DNA from: Candidatus Peregrinibacteria bacterium
GTDB lineage: Bacteria > Patescibacteriota > Gracilibacteria > UBA1369 > JACRIC01
Reading direction: 5' to 3'
DNA length: 45,586 nt
Assembly (NCBI GenBank): GCA_016188705.1
Contig: JACPHH010000003.1
Coordinates: 1-45,586, forward strand
Shown here: in pieces, positions 1 to 9,333 of the stretch
Numbering within the stretch: position 1 is the stretch's first letter
How the letters are laid out: the number at the start of each line of letters is the position of its first letter
Translations under genes and position numbers: made by a program
Notes under the pieces: model-generated
Database searches by the model: none
What the model was told of the DNA's origin: nothing
The model's input: the letters and a program-made list of their open reading frames with translations, nothing else

Positions 1-142
1 AAATTGAAATAAAGGAAATTTTACGTTGTTAAAAATTTTCAGCATAATGGAAAATTTTCTATTATTTTTTAAAATTATTCATAACAAAATACATCTCAAT
101 TTTCCCTTTAAAAAGCCAAAAAATCAAGTTTTTTCTATGGCG

Positions 143-444
143 AATTATGTGAAAACATGATGCGATAATATTGCATTTATTGGCTCAAGTAAGCCATTAA
201 ATCAATCCATTTTTGTTGCGGATTTTATAAAATATTATACGATAATATTGAATTTATTGGTTTAAATGAGCCATTAAATTAATTTATTTTTGTTGCAAAT
301 CTTATGAAAATATGATGCAATTATGCAATCTTTATGGCTTATAAAAGCCATTAAATTAACTCATTTTTATTGCAAGTTTTATAAAACATGACGCAGTGAT
401 ACTTAAAACTTATCCATAAATATGTATTCCACCGCAATCTGCAA
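143..444. repeat. Degenerate ~77-bp tandem repeat with internal hairpin
   Basis: Three adjacent units are seen at 143-221 (79 bp), 222-298 (77 bp) and 299-375 (77 bp), followed by a more decayed fourth at 376-444. Each of the first three ends in TTTTTrTTGC followed by GG or AA, and contains CCATTAAATyAA. Each also has a small inverted repeat: TGGCT/AGCCA in unit 1, TGGTTT/GAGCCA in unit 2 and TGGCTT/AAGCCA in unit 3. The stem survives while its bases change, with a wobble-type change in unit 2. Function is unknown. It is not CRISPR-like, because units are directly abutting without unique spacers. Confidence 0.7.
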
Positions 445-626
445 ATTTTATGAAAAATTGATAATTTTAAACATAACGTCTTAAATTATCGAACATATAT
501 CGTTTAGTGTTTCCCATTATGATGGTCAAATATTTATGACGCTATGTATAAAATATTCCAAATCCCATTTTGACGCAGTAATACTTTCAAGAGCATGTTC
601 TGCTTCTAAAAAGGAGTATTTTTTGG

Positions 627-632
627 TATAAT
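627..632 (+). promoter_or_regulatory. Candidate -10 box for the cyclase gene
   Basis: A perfect TATAAT lies 31 bp upstream of the ATG at 663. The matching -35 position (about 604-609, TTCTAA) is poor. Transcription would start near 640, giving a 5' leader of about 20 nt. No ribosome-binding site is visible next to the ATG; the AAGGAG at about 611 is too far upstream to serve. Confidence 0.4.
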
Positions 633-662
633 TATAAGAATAGTCAACCCTTTTGACGTTGT

Positions 663-2759
663 ATGACTCTGTCAAAACGCACACTCATCGCCATTCCTCT
701 TTTTACCCTCATAATAACGGGTATCCTTGGATTATTTGTTTTTCTTCATATCGGAGACACATGGCAATGGAAACTCACTGATCAGCTCTACCCGAGAGAA
801 TCATGGAGAGAAGTATCAAATTCTAAAAATGATGAACAGCGCAACGACCAACCTCCTACAAGCCAAGTGATGACAGACGAACGGCTTACCGATGAACGGA
901 GTTTAAACAAACGACTTGAGAACGAACGACGAAGCGAGCAACAACTAACTGACAATCGTATCACCATCGTTGCGATTGATGAAAAAAGTCTGAGCGATGA
1001 AATTGGTCTTGGACGATGGAGCAATTGGCGGCGAAGCTTCTATGCCAAGGCTATCGAACATCTCAATACTGCCGGCGCGAAAGTGATTGGCATTGATCTT
1101 TTTTTTAATAAAAAACAGACGGGAATTCCTGGCGCTGATATCGAAACGCTTGTGAAGAACGCAAAAAACGACCCAAAAGACATTGTCGACGCGCTCCAAA
1201 AATATGCCGATTCAAATGGACATCCCGATGATCTTGAGCTGTCTGAAACTCTTAAAAAAAATAACAATGTTGTTTTGGCGACCTATGGAGGAATACCTGA
1301 ACACGCGGCAAATGAATTGCCAAAAATACTTGCAATGGAGCCATTAGTGCCGATTTTGCAAGCAAACTCTACCACGGGATACGTGAATGTGTTTCCCGAC
1401 GAGGATTCGGTCGTGAGACGGACCATTATCCTTGCTCAAAGAGAAAATGTTGGCAAACGATGGTTCGAGGAAAGTTTTGACCTTCAAATACTTCGAAAAT
1501 TCTACGGACTGCCTGCTGAAAAAATCGATGAACGTGAAAAAGATGGTTACACCGTGATTCAAAAAATTGATAATAACTATCAATTCGCTGATACGTTTAT
1601 TCCATTCGAAGGCGTTGGAAAGATGCTTATTGCCTTTGAAAAACCGCGACTCCATTTTGATACTATTTCTTTTTCCGATGCGTACTCAAATCGTTTTGAT
1701 CCGCGAAAAGTGAAAGATCGAATTGTACTCATCGGAATTACCGCCATGGAATTGAGAGATGTCGTAACCACGCCGAACTCAAAAGTAACCCCTATGCCCG
1801 GAGTCGAGGTTCACGCGCACGCTTTGAAAACTATTTTGGACCAAAATTTTTTGCAAACTCAGTCAGAGAAAATGCAAATAATTATTATAGCGGTAATCGC
1901 GCTTCTTTCGGTAACACTTTTCCTCACGATAGGCATTATACAAAGTTTTATTCTGCTGATTTTCACGGTGCTTTTTATTGGGGTGGCGTCGATAGGAAGT
2001 TTTAGATCAGGCATCATTATTCCTTCATTGTCGTATTCCATGACGGCTGTATTGAGTTTTATCGTCACTCTTGGATATCGATATTTTACGGAACTCAAAC
2101 AAAAGCGTTTCATTAAAAATGCTTTTGAACATTACATCAGCAAAGAATTTGTCGAAGAAATCGCCAATGATCCGAAAAAACTCATTTTAGGCGGAGAAAA
2201 ACGCGAGCTGACGGTCTTTTTTTCGGATATTGCCGGTTTCACAAGTTTTTCGGAAAAAATATCTCCAGAAAAAATGGTATCGCAAATGTATGAATATTTT
2301 TCCGTGATGACCTCAATCCTCATGAGAAACGGCGGAACGCTTGATAAGTATGAAGGTGACGCGATTATGGCATTTTTTGGAGCGCCGATTCATTATAAAA
2401 ATCATGCCGAACGCGCCTGCAGAAGCGCGCTGGAATGCAGAAATGCCCTTAATTTGCTGAATGAAAAATGGGAACAAGAAGCTCGTCCAAAGCTCGATTT
2501 TCGGATTGGCCTGAATACGGGAGAGGTTATTGTTGGAAATATCGGTTCAAAGGCGAGATTCAACTATACAGTCATGGGAGACACGGTGAATTTGGCCTCG
2601 AGATTGGAAAAAGCTAACAAAGAAACCAATACGCATATTCTGATGAGCGAAACAACTCATATCCAGATCGCAGAAAAATTTACCACTCTGAAACTCGGCC
2701 CATTAACGATTCGCGGTAAAAAAGAGCCGATATGGGTCTACGAACTTATTGCCATGTAA
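663..2759 (+). CDS. CHASE2-domain class III adenylate cyclase
   Basis: Membrane-bound enzyme predicted to make cAMP from ATP in response to an extracytoplasmic signal. Residues 8-30 form a first membrane helix, about 98-400 an extracytoplasmic CHASE2 sensor (starting ITIVAIDEKSL), and 403-472 two or three further helices. Residues 510-698 are the class III cyclase domain. The metal aspartates are visible as D522 (FSDIAGFT) and D566 (EGDAIMAFFG). The base-selecting lysine is K562, paired with T636, and the transition-state pair is N643/R647 in TVNLASRLE. This Lys-Thr set favours ATP over GTP. A charged low-complexity segment (51-97) precedes the CHASE2 fold. The 3' end overlaps the convergent gene by 14 bp. 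A stand-alone cNMP-binding protein at 15228 is a plausible partner, by inference. Confidence 0.93.
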   Translation: MTLSKRTLIAIPLFTLIITGILGLFVFLHIGDTWQWKLTDQLYPRESWREVSNSKNDEQRNDQPPTSQVMTDERLTDERSLNKRLENERRSEQQLTDNRITIVAIDEKSLSDEIGLGRWSNWRRSFYAKAIEHLNTAGAKVIGIDLFFNKKQTGIPGADIETLVKNAKNDPKDIVDALQKYADSNGHPDDLELSETLKKNNNVVLATYGGIPEHAANELPKILAMEPLVPILQANSTTGYVNVFPDEDSVVRRTIILAQRENVGKRWFEESFDLQILRKFYGLPAEKIDEREKDGYTVIQKIDNNYQFADTFIPFEGVGKMLIAFEKPRLHFDTISFSDAYSNRFDPRKVKDRIVLIGITAMELRDVVTTPNSKVTPMPGVEVHAHALKTILDQNFLQTQSEKMQIIIIAVIALLSVTLFLTIGIIQSFILLIFTVLFIGVASIGSFRSGIIIPSLSYSMTAVLSFIVTLGYRYFTELKQKRFIKNAFEHYISKEFVEEIANDPKKLILGGEKRELTVFFSDIAGFTSFSEKISPEKMVSQMYEYFSVMTSILMRNGGTLDKYEGDAIMAFFGAPIHYKNHAERACRSALECRNALNLLNEKWEQEARPKLDFRIGLNTGEVIVGNIGSKARFNYTVMGDTVNLASRLEKANKETNTHILMSETTHIQIAEKFTTLKLGPLTIRGKKEPIWVYELIAM

Positions 2760-5700
2760 AAAATTTTTCAATAAATGACGGCGTTTTCGTGAGATCTTTA
2801 TCGATTGCTTGTTTCGCTTCCGTACTGATTTTTTCAAAAAATGTCAGGGTACGCACCAAAATTTTTAATGTTTCCGCGGAAGTAATCTCCTTGTCGGGCT
2901 TAAATGTGCTGTCAGGGTATCCAATGATAGTTTCCGAGTGGAAGCCAAATTTTATGTAATTCGTAAACCATTGATCGTCTTTAACATCGAGAAAAGGATT
3001 CGAAAATAATGCAAAATCTTGAGGTTTGAATTCCGTTTTGAAATATTTTGTCACGGCGAGCGTGATTATTTTTAAGGCTTCCGCCCTGTTTATGGAAGCA
3101 TTTGGCCGGAATGTTCCGTCGGGGTATCCATGAATGGCTCCTGTTTTTTTCAAAGCCATGACATATTTGGTACATGGATTTTTTTGGTCCATATCGGTAA
3201 ATGTTGATGGTTCATTTTCATCCGTTTGAAGGAAAAAATATTCCACGACAGTCTTGCTTACAGCGCATCGAGTTGTAGGAGCGTGAATTTTATCGGCATC
3301 TATTTGTTTTTTTTCGGTTGCTGATATGAAACCTGTTTTTTCCATAAAAGCTATGTAAGGCTCAATCCAATCGTTATCTTGAATTTGTGCTTTTTCATCA
3401 ATATTTACTGTTCCCGAAAAACTGTTTTCGAAAATATCGACAGCATTTTCTTCATTTCGAATTATTGGACTTTCGTCTTTTCTTTCCAATATTTTATGTA
3501 ATTTTTCGTCTATAATTTCGTATTTGTTTTTTTTGGAAACATCGTCATTTTCGATTGTTTCAAAAACAAATTTTCGAAGTTCCGGTCCGTTCGGTTTTGT
3601 GTTTTCCATTTTTCTCTCCTCAGCTATTTTATTGAGAATTTCTCTTTGCTTTTCTTCGTTTTTTTCCGTCGGTTTGAGTACTTCGAATTTTGTACTTATC
3701 GGATTTGTTTCTGTTTTATTTATTTTCGTTTCATTGTTTTTCGCACTTGTGTCGCTTTTACTGGACATGGAACTGCTGCTGCTGCTGCTACTGCCACCGC
3801 TACCGCTGCCACCACCGCTTGATGTTTGATTTGTCGTAACCGTCGTGGTTGAATTTGAGATCGTCGCAAATGTATGATACGCATCCGTGGCCGTTGAATT
3901 TCCGACACTGATGATTTCATAATAATAGGTAAGTCCCGCGGTGAGTCCTGTAATCGTTATGGAATGCGAGGTGACGAGGTCGGTGGATTGTATGTCCGAT
4001 CCGTATGCCGTGGAAGTTCCATAGTTTACTTTTGAAGTTGCCGCGTGATTCGTTGTCCATGTGATGACCGCGCTGATGGTGGAAATATTGGTCGCGGTCA
4101 CTCCAGATATAGTGGTGAGTCCGAGGGTTGTAAAGGTTTTTTCCGAGCTTACATTCGTTTGTCCATAAGAATCCACGGACGTCACAATGTAGTAATAGGC
4201 TGTTGATCCCGATAAACTTGTCAGCGATACTTGATGGGATGTGGTTTCGGCGCTTTGTGTTCCTGAAAGCGTGTAATTTCCAGAAGAAGTTCCATAATCC
4301 ACTTGCGAAGTGGTGGTGGCATTGAGGGTATTCCACGTAATGGTTGAGCTGTTTGCTGTAATATTCGACGCGGTTATATTGGAAATGGTCGGAGCTGAAC
4401 TGTTATATTTTATGGTATACGTATCAAATGTTACCGAGGGATTGTGATTGACGTCGTGAGCGATCATGTGTACATACCATGTTCCATTGGCATTGATGGT
4501 TCCGCTTGGAACCGTGAAGGATCCATCTTCATCGGATGTGCCGGATTCTACCTCAAGTTTGGTTGGCGTGGCGTTTTGGTTGATAAGATAATGATAATGA
4601 TTAGGAGTAGGCGTGCCTGCAGAGGTGGTAAATGATGGAGTAGCGTTTCGGAAATAATCGCTTTCCGAAGGGTGAGAGATTGATGCTAGCGTGGGATTTG
4701 CTGGCGGAGTTACCGTGGTGAATGATACCATATTCGCCCAATCGCTATCAGCGCTAGCCGCATCCATCTGGAGCATTCGAGCGTAGTAGGTTGTTCCAGG
4801 AAGGAGCTTGGTTCTGCCACTGATGGCATTTGAAAATGTTCCCTTGCTATCATTTACTATAATTGAAGTTTTGTTTGCGGAGTCATTGAGTTTTTGCCAA
4901 ACAAGATTGGAGCTTCCGAGGAGCGAACTATCATAAATTTCCCATGATGATGAGACGTGTTGCGTGTCGTCTGTATCGGAAAACGCGGATGATTGCAATG
5001 TCGGAGTAGTGCTTGTTTCTATTGCGCCGCTCGAAGGAGAAATGATGGAAGGTTTATTCGGCGCCACATTTGTTCCTGTGGTAAAGGCGATAGCGTTTGA
5101 CCAATTGCTGTCTTGATTTTCGCTGTCTGTGTGTCTCATACGAACATAATAGGTTACTTCCGGATCAAGTAATTCTTTTCCGCTTAAAGCGTTTTGAAAG
5201 GTGAGATTGCTTGAAGTTAGAGCCACGGATGTTTTCTTACTGGTAGAATCATATACAAAGGCTACCAATCTTGTGAGATCGATATCGTCGTATACTTCCC
5301 AGTCTGATGATTGATGCGTGTCATCGGGGTCGGCATCGGAGAAGGCCGCTGAGGAAACCAGTTGATTGCGAGCCTGATTGGTCGCGGCGTTTGTCGGACT
5401 GGAAATGGTTGGTTTCGATGGGGTGGCGTTTACTTCGGTGGTAAATGAAATGACGGATGATGTGCTGGAAGTTCCATTTTCGCTATCTGTATAACTTGCT
5501 CTTGTGTAGTAGGTAGTTGATGGTAAAAGTTCTGTTTTACCTGATAACGTTCCTTGAAAAGTAAAATTGGTGGAATTAACCGTGATGGATGTTTTGTTAG
5601 AAGTGTCGCTTGATTTGATCGCAACAATGCTGGTAAATCCACTATCGGTGGCTATTTCCCAAGTGCTTGAGGTGTGCGTGTCGCTCTCGCTGTCTGAAAA

Positions 5701-7998
5701 AGCGGAACTTGTGAGCGTAAGTGTTCGACTTTGACTGGTCGCTCCATTACTTGGTGAAGAAATGCTCGGGGTAGCTGGTACTGTATTGGCCGCAACGGTA
5801 AAACTGATTCCCGTTGACCACGACGATGTTGCTACGGCATTGGTATGTTGTACTCTTGCGTAGTATGTTGTGTTTGGAGTCAAATATGTTTTTGTTGCGA
5901 GAGCATTTTGAAAAGTGAAATTTGTTGAATTGGCAACAATGGATGTGAGATTGGTAGTATCTGTTGATTTGGTTGCGACGATCGTATTAAAGCCACTATC
6001 GGTTGCTATCTGCCAATTGGACGAAGTATGTCCCGGCGCTCCGGAAAAAGCGGAACTTTCAAGAGTCGGTGTTCGTGAAACACCTGTTGCTCCATTTGCT
6101 GGAGATGCAATAGTTGGAGTGGACGGCGTTGCCGTGTATGTTACGGCCAGATTATTGATTTCCACGGCCTGATTTCCATTGGAAACGAGAAATGCTTTAT
6201 AATAGAAATTTCCGGTTCCTATGACGGTGTCAAAGTCGTCGAGCCAGAAATTTACTGAAGCCGCAGTATTGTTATCCGTGCTATCGGTGGTTACCGCTGT
6301 CCAGCTGGTTCCATTGTGGTAGTACCAGCTTGTGCCGTTATTGGAAATTTGATAATAGGTAGATCCGGCATTGCTTCCGCCGAGTGTTTCCGTGAAACCA
6401 TAGAGATTCGTATAGGTCGGATGTGTGCCGGCAGAAGCTGGTAGAATTTTTATTCCATCATAACTTGAATTCGCTTGTTCGCTTCCCATAGACGAAGATG
6501 GATCGCTTGAAGCGTATTTTCGTATAAAGAGCCAGTCGTATTTTGTCGATGCTCCTCCTGATATTGCTGTCACCCAATCCCATGTGACCGCAGACCAATC
6601 GTTTTGAGTCGAAGAATATGAACCTATTGATACCCGTGCATCAGAAGAACCATTGACTGCTAAATTTGTAGAGCTCCCTTTTGTAATTTTTGTTTTGTAC
6701 CATGTATTCACGGAAAATGATCCGAGATTGCTTGGACAATACACGTCTGTACTTGGAAAATTTCCATTTACGCCCAAAAATGCTCCCATGGCATCGCCAG
6801 TATATCCGCAATCTTCACCATCGGTCAGTCCGAATCTATTACTTCCATCACTATTCCAGATTTCACTCGTATGAGAAGCATCGTTTGCGAGTTTTTGAAA
6901 ACGTGTTTCGATTACACCTGTGAAACTCGGAGCAAAATCATAATTAAGTTTTAACATTTTCCAACCTCCTGCTGAAGCAACCGTCAATACTCCGCCACTG
7001 ACCGTTATTGTTGGCGCATCAAAAATATAACCATCCGTATCCCAATTGGCATCAAGACTTGCTCCTGTAAAATCGTCAAAAAATGTAAAAACATTGCTTC
7101 CGTTGCTGTTGGATGAGAGCGAGGCATTCCCATAATACATATAAATCGTCGCGGTCGAGGAAGCCGTGATGGATGGCGCTTCCACCCATACCATCGCTGA
7201 TGTTGAATCTGTTTTACCTTCGAGCCAATAGTCGAGCTGTGTCGTGCCGTCTGAACTTGTGAATCGCAGATCGTCAAAATCCGCTTGCATGTCGGAGTCG
7301 TAGGTAATATTGAGAAGTACTGGAAAATTTGTCAGCGTGGATCCGGAGTTTTCAGTTACTGTGATTTTTTTTCGTCTTGTGGTGCTTTCTACTCCATTTA
7401 TGAAAGCATAATCGCCGCTAGAAGAAATAAGTTTTGTTAGACTGTCGCTTGAAGCGTTTACTGAAATTTTTGCATTATCGTAGGTGTAATTGGTCGTTGC
7501 TTCCCCGAATGTCCAGTTTTGAGTTCCAACGGTTTCGCTGATGCTGGTTTTGAATCCGACCAATACTGACCAATTCGAATCGCCGGATGCATTGGCGTGC
7601 CGGACACGTGCCCAATATCGCGTTCCAGTCGCTAGTGCGGTTTGTCCTGATAATGCGTTTGAAAAAATTCCATTGGTTGTATTGACCGTGATGGAAGTGA
7701 GATTGCTGGAATCGTCATATTTGGACCAGACGAGATTTCCTGCGATCGCGGTTGAACTTGTATAGATTTCCCAGTCCGAAACCGTATGCGGCGCATCGCC
7801 TGAAAAATTCGCAGAGGTAAGCGTGAGGTTTATGCCTTGACCTGTCGCTAAACTGGTTGGAGATGAGATGGTTGGTTGGTTGGGTATCGCTGCCTGAACA
7901 ATAAGAATATGAGTCAGTAGGAGTAAACTGCTGGTTATGAAAAAAATAATGAATATTTTTTGTTTTTCGGAAACGAGCCAATTTTGAATTTTGAACAT
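2746..7998 (-). CDS. Giant secreted surface protein: fibronectin-like repeats, DUF2341, C-terminal SLH region
   Basis: A 1750-residue exported protein. It starts with a signal peptide (hydrophobic 15-35, likely cut near VQA-A, residue 36). It continues with a fibronectin-type-III-like unit (about 40-150), a DUF2341 domain (about 204-310) and a probable lectin/LamG-like stretch (about 310-510). From about 620 to 1090 come four similar units of about 110-120 residues, each opening with a motif like PTISSPTNAAT and carrying TTYYARVRHTD. A fifth PTLA-type unit and two further FN3/phosphatase-like units (about 1206-1380, SSTITWNT) follow. Then come a Gly/Ser linker (about 1390-1412), a charged segment and SLH-type repeats (about 1536-1716, YPDGTFRPN and YPDSTFKPD). 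A cell-surface structural or adhesive role is inferred. SLH motifs suggest envelope attachment. Transcription is from the promoter at 8021-8049. Confidence 0.9.
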   Translation of the reverse strand: MFKIQNWLVSEKQKIFIIFFITSSLLLLTHILIVQAAIPNQPTISSPTSLATGQGINLTLTSANFSGDAPHTVSDWEIYTSSTAIAGNLVWSKYDDSSNLTSITVNTTNGIFSNALSGQTALATGTRYWARVRHANASGDSNWSVLVGFKTSISETVGTQNWTFGEATTNYTYDNAKISVNASSDSLTKLISSSGDYAFINGVESTTRRKKITVTENSGSTLTNFPVLLNITYDSDMQADFDDLRFTSSDGTTQLDYWLEGKTDSTSAMVWVEAPSITASSTATIYMYYGNASLSSNSNGSNVFTFFDDFTGASLDANWDTDGYIFDAPTITVSGGVLTVASAGGWKMLKLNYDFAPSFTGVIETRFQKLANDASHTSEIWNSDGSNRFGLTDGEDCGYTGDAMGAFLGVNGNFPSTDVYCPSNLGSFSVNTWYKTKITKGSSTNLAVNGSSDARVSIGSYSSTQNDWSAVTWDWVTAISGGASTKYDWLFIRKYASSDPSSSMGSEQANSSYDGIKILPASAGTHPTYTNLYGFTETLGGSNAGSTYYQISNNGTSWYYHNGTSWTAVTTDSTDNNTAASVNFWLDDFDTVIGTGNFYYKAFLVSNGNQAVEINNLAVTYTATPSTPTIASPANGATGVSRTPTLESSAFSGAPGHTSSNWQIATDSGFNTIVATKSTDTTNLTSIVANSTNFTFQNALATKTYLTPNTTYYARVQHTNAVATSSWSTGISFTVAANTVPATPSISSPSNGATSQSRTLTLTSSAFSDSESDTHTSSTWEIATDSGFTSIVAIKSSDTSNKTSITVNSTNFTFQGTLSGKTELLPSTTYYTRASYTDSENGTSSTSSVISFTTEVNATPSKPTISSPTNAATNQARNQLVSSAAFSDADPDDTHQSSDWEVYDDIDLTRLVAFVYDSTSKKTSVALTSSNLTFQNALSGKELLDPEVTYYVRMRHTDSENQDSNWSNAIAFTTGTNVAPNKPSIISPSSGAIETSTTPTLQSSAFSDTDDTQHVSSSWEIYDSSLLGSSNLVWQKLNDSANKTSIIVNDSKGTFSNAISGRTKLLPGTTYYARMLQMDAASADSDWANMVSFTTVTPPANPTLASISHPSESDYFRNATPSFTTSAGTPTPNHYHYLINQNATPTKLEVESGTSDEDGSFTVPSGTINANGTWYVHMIAHDVNHNPSVTFDTYTIKYNSSAPTISNITASNITANSSTITWNTLNATTTSQVDYGTSSGNYTLSGTQSAETTSHQVSLTSLSGSTAYYYIVTSVDSYGQTNVSSEKTFTTLGLTTISGVTATNISTISAVITWTTNHAATSKVNYGTSTAYGSDIQSTDLVTSHSITITGLTAGLTYYYEIISVGNSTATDAYHTFATISNSTTTVTTNQTSSGGGSGSGGSSSSSSSSMSSKSDTSAKNNETKINKTETNPISTKFEVLKPTEKNEEKQREILNKIAEERKMENTKPNGPELRKFVFETIENDDVSKKNKYEIIDEKLHKILERKDESPIIRNEENAVDIFENSFSGTVNIDEKAQIQDNDWIEPYIAFMEKTGFISATEKKQIDADKIHAPTTRCAVSKTVVEYFFLQTDENEPSTFTDMDQKNPCTKYVMALKKTGAIHGYPDGTFRPNASINRAEALKIITLAVTKYFKTEFKPQDFALFSNPFLDVKDDQWFTNYIKFGFHSETIIGYPDSTFKPDKEITSAETLKILVRTLTFFEKISTEAKQAIDKDLTKTPSFIEKFFTWQ

Positions 7999-8020
7999 TG
8001 TGGTGTTTTTATGTTTTTAA

Positions 8021-8049
8021 ATAATAACATTTTTTTATATTATTGTCAA
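8021..8049 (-). promoter_or_regulatory. Promoter of the giant SLH/FN3 protein
   Basis: On the minus strand a consensus TTGACA (8044-8049) is followed by a 17-bp spacer and TATTAT (8021-8026), about 22 bp upstream of the ATG at 7998. The transcript would start near 8014, leaving a very short leader with no Shine-Dalgarno site. Confidence 0.7.
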
Positions 8050-8093
8050 TTTTTCAGTTTTGTAATTCCTCTCTCTTTCTAATTTTTAAAAAT

Positions 8094-8123
8094 TTGCTTT
8101 TTTTGGCTTAGTGAAGATATAAT
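8094..8123 (+). promoter_or_regulatory. Promoter of the pseudopilin cluster
   Basis: TTGCTT (8094-8099), 18-bp spacer and a perfect TATAAT (8118-8123) lie about 50 bp upstream of the first pilin ATG (8173). It is divergent from the promoter at 8021-8049. The predicted transcript includes the ATG at 8173, which supports that upstream start. Confidence 0.55.
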
Positions 8124-8172
8124 TTTGTTTATATAAGTAGTATAAAATATCTATAATTTTATCTATGCCTGC

Positions 8173-9219
8173 ATGAAATTTCAAAAAAACAACCGAAAGA
8201 CGTTAAAAAATAACATATTTCACGAAACAGAGAAAAATAAAAATTCGAGCGGTTCACAATTGTACGGATCACCATGTATTGTGGACTCCTTTGATCGCGG
8301 AAAAACGCTTTTTGCTTTTTGCCAAAAAGAAACAAAAAAAAATGGAAAAAAAGAGCCCTATCGCAAGAAAAAACTTTTAAAGCTCGAAAAGCGATTCCAT
8401 GAAGAAGAACTCTTGCCAAAGCGTGCAAATTACAAGAAAAAATATGTTTTTCAGCATGTCCCAAGCGCGTTTACGCTCATTGAGCTTATTATTGTCGTCA
8501 CTTTCATCACGATTATTAGCGCGGTTGGAATGGAAACTTTTAAAACGGCCCGTCTGCAATTGCAACATGAAAATGCCGTCAATACGGTTGTCTCCATGAT
8601 GCAAAAAGCGAGAAATTTAGCCATTAACAGCCAACTTTATAAAAATTACACTGAGCTCGCGACGGCTCATGGCTGGGACCAGGCTCAGGCGGCGGAATGG
8701 GAAAAAGTTGTGCCTTCGGGCTATGGAATCCAAATAACACGACCGCACAGTAAGGGTTTCGGCGATCACCAAACGAAAGGCTATGGCGGAGAGATAACAC
8801 TTTTTGTTGATAATCGATATGTCGGCACATCCGGATGCGACGACCTCAAAATACCAACCTCACCATATTATTTATCTATTCCAAGTGTTGACACATGCCC
8901 ATATAACACTTCAACCGAAGACATAATAATGGAAACGTACCACATTTCTGACGATATCAGCGTGGAAGTGAATGCCGTAAATGGAATACACATGATTTTT
9001 CTGCCGCCATTTGGCGATGTCATCCTTTATAAAAATTTTGACACATCACTCACGAATTTAAGTCAGGATGAATCAATATCATCGCCACCTACAGACAGTT
9101 TTTGGAAAACCGATAAAAATACCGCCATGATTCGACTTACAAGCAGACTCTTGCCATCTACCTCAAGCACGATTTACTTTAACCGCCTTTCCGGGCATTT
9201 GGAAGTAACGAAGAATTAA
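8173..9219 (+). CDS. Type IV pilin-like / pseudopilin (GspH/FimT type) with ~99-residue leader
   Basis: Prepilin-like protein of 348 residues. The class III signal is A99-FTLIELIIVV: cleavage would fall before F100, with the conserved Glu at mature +5 and a hydrophobic helix after it. The residue before the cut is Ala instead of the usual Gly, which is tolerated in some pseudopilins. The C-terminal part is a globular domain that begins with the amphipathic part typical of GspH/FimT minor pilins. The leader is about 99 residues, Lys-rich and much longer than the usual 6-25. A TTG at 8413 would give a 19-residue leader and may be the true start, but the promoter and the only in-frame ATG favour 8173. 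First of three prepilin genes in a row. Role in pilus or pseudopilus initiation is inferred. Confidence 0.8.
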   Translation: MKFQKNNRKTLKNNIFHETEKNKNSSGSQLYGSPCIVDSFDRGKTLFAFCQKETKKNGKKEPYRKKKLLKLEKRFHEEELLPKRANYKKKYVFQHVPSAFTLIELIIVVTFITIISAVGMETFKTARLQLQHENAVNTVVSMMQKARNLAINSQLYKNYTELATAHGWDQAQAAEWEKVVPSGYGIQITRPHSKGFGDHQTKGYGGEITLFVDNRYVGTSGCDDLKIPTSPYYLSIPSVDTCPYNTSTEDIIMETYHISDDISVEVNAVNGIHMIFLPPFGDVILYKNFDTSLTNLSQDESISSPPTDSFWKTDKNTAMIRLTSRLLPSTSSTIYFNRLSGHLEVTKN

Positions 9220-9333
9220 GCATAATTCGTAATAAACAACCATGAATATACGTCAGAATTTTCAAATAAGAACCCGAAAAAGATTACAACCTGAATCGAA
9301 ATCTCAAAACGACGTCTTCAGCTCCCTGCATAC

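Larger units (their letters stand above)
1..662. other. Long non-coding leader region, AT-rich
   Basis: No open reading frame of note is seen here. The stretch is very AT-rich and holds a degenerate tandem repeat (143-444) and a promoter-like TATAAT at 627-632. The word GACGCAGT-ATAC occurs at about 390 and again at about 573, so repeat-derived sequence may extend beyond the recognisable copies. The left window edge cuts the region, so its upstream neighbour is unknown. Confidence 0.6.

Noticed and set aside
143-444. CRISPR array
   Set aside because: Units are directly abutting and diverged; there are no unique spacers and no cas genes.
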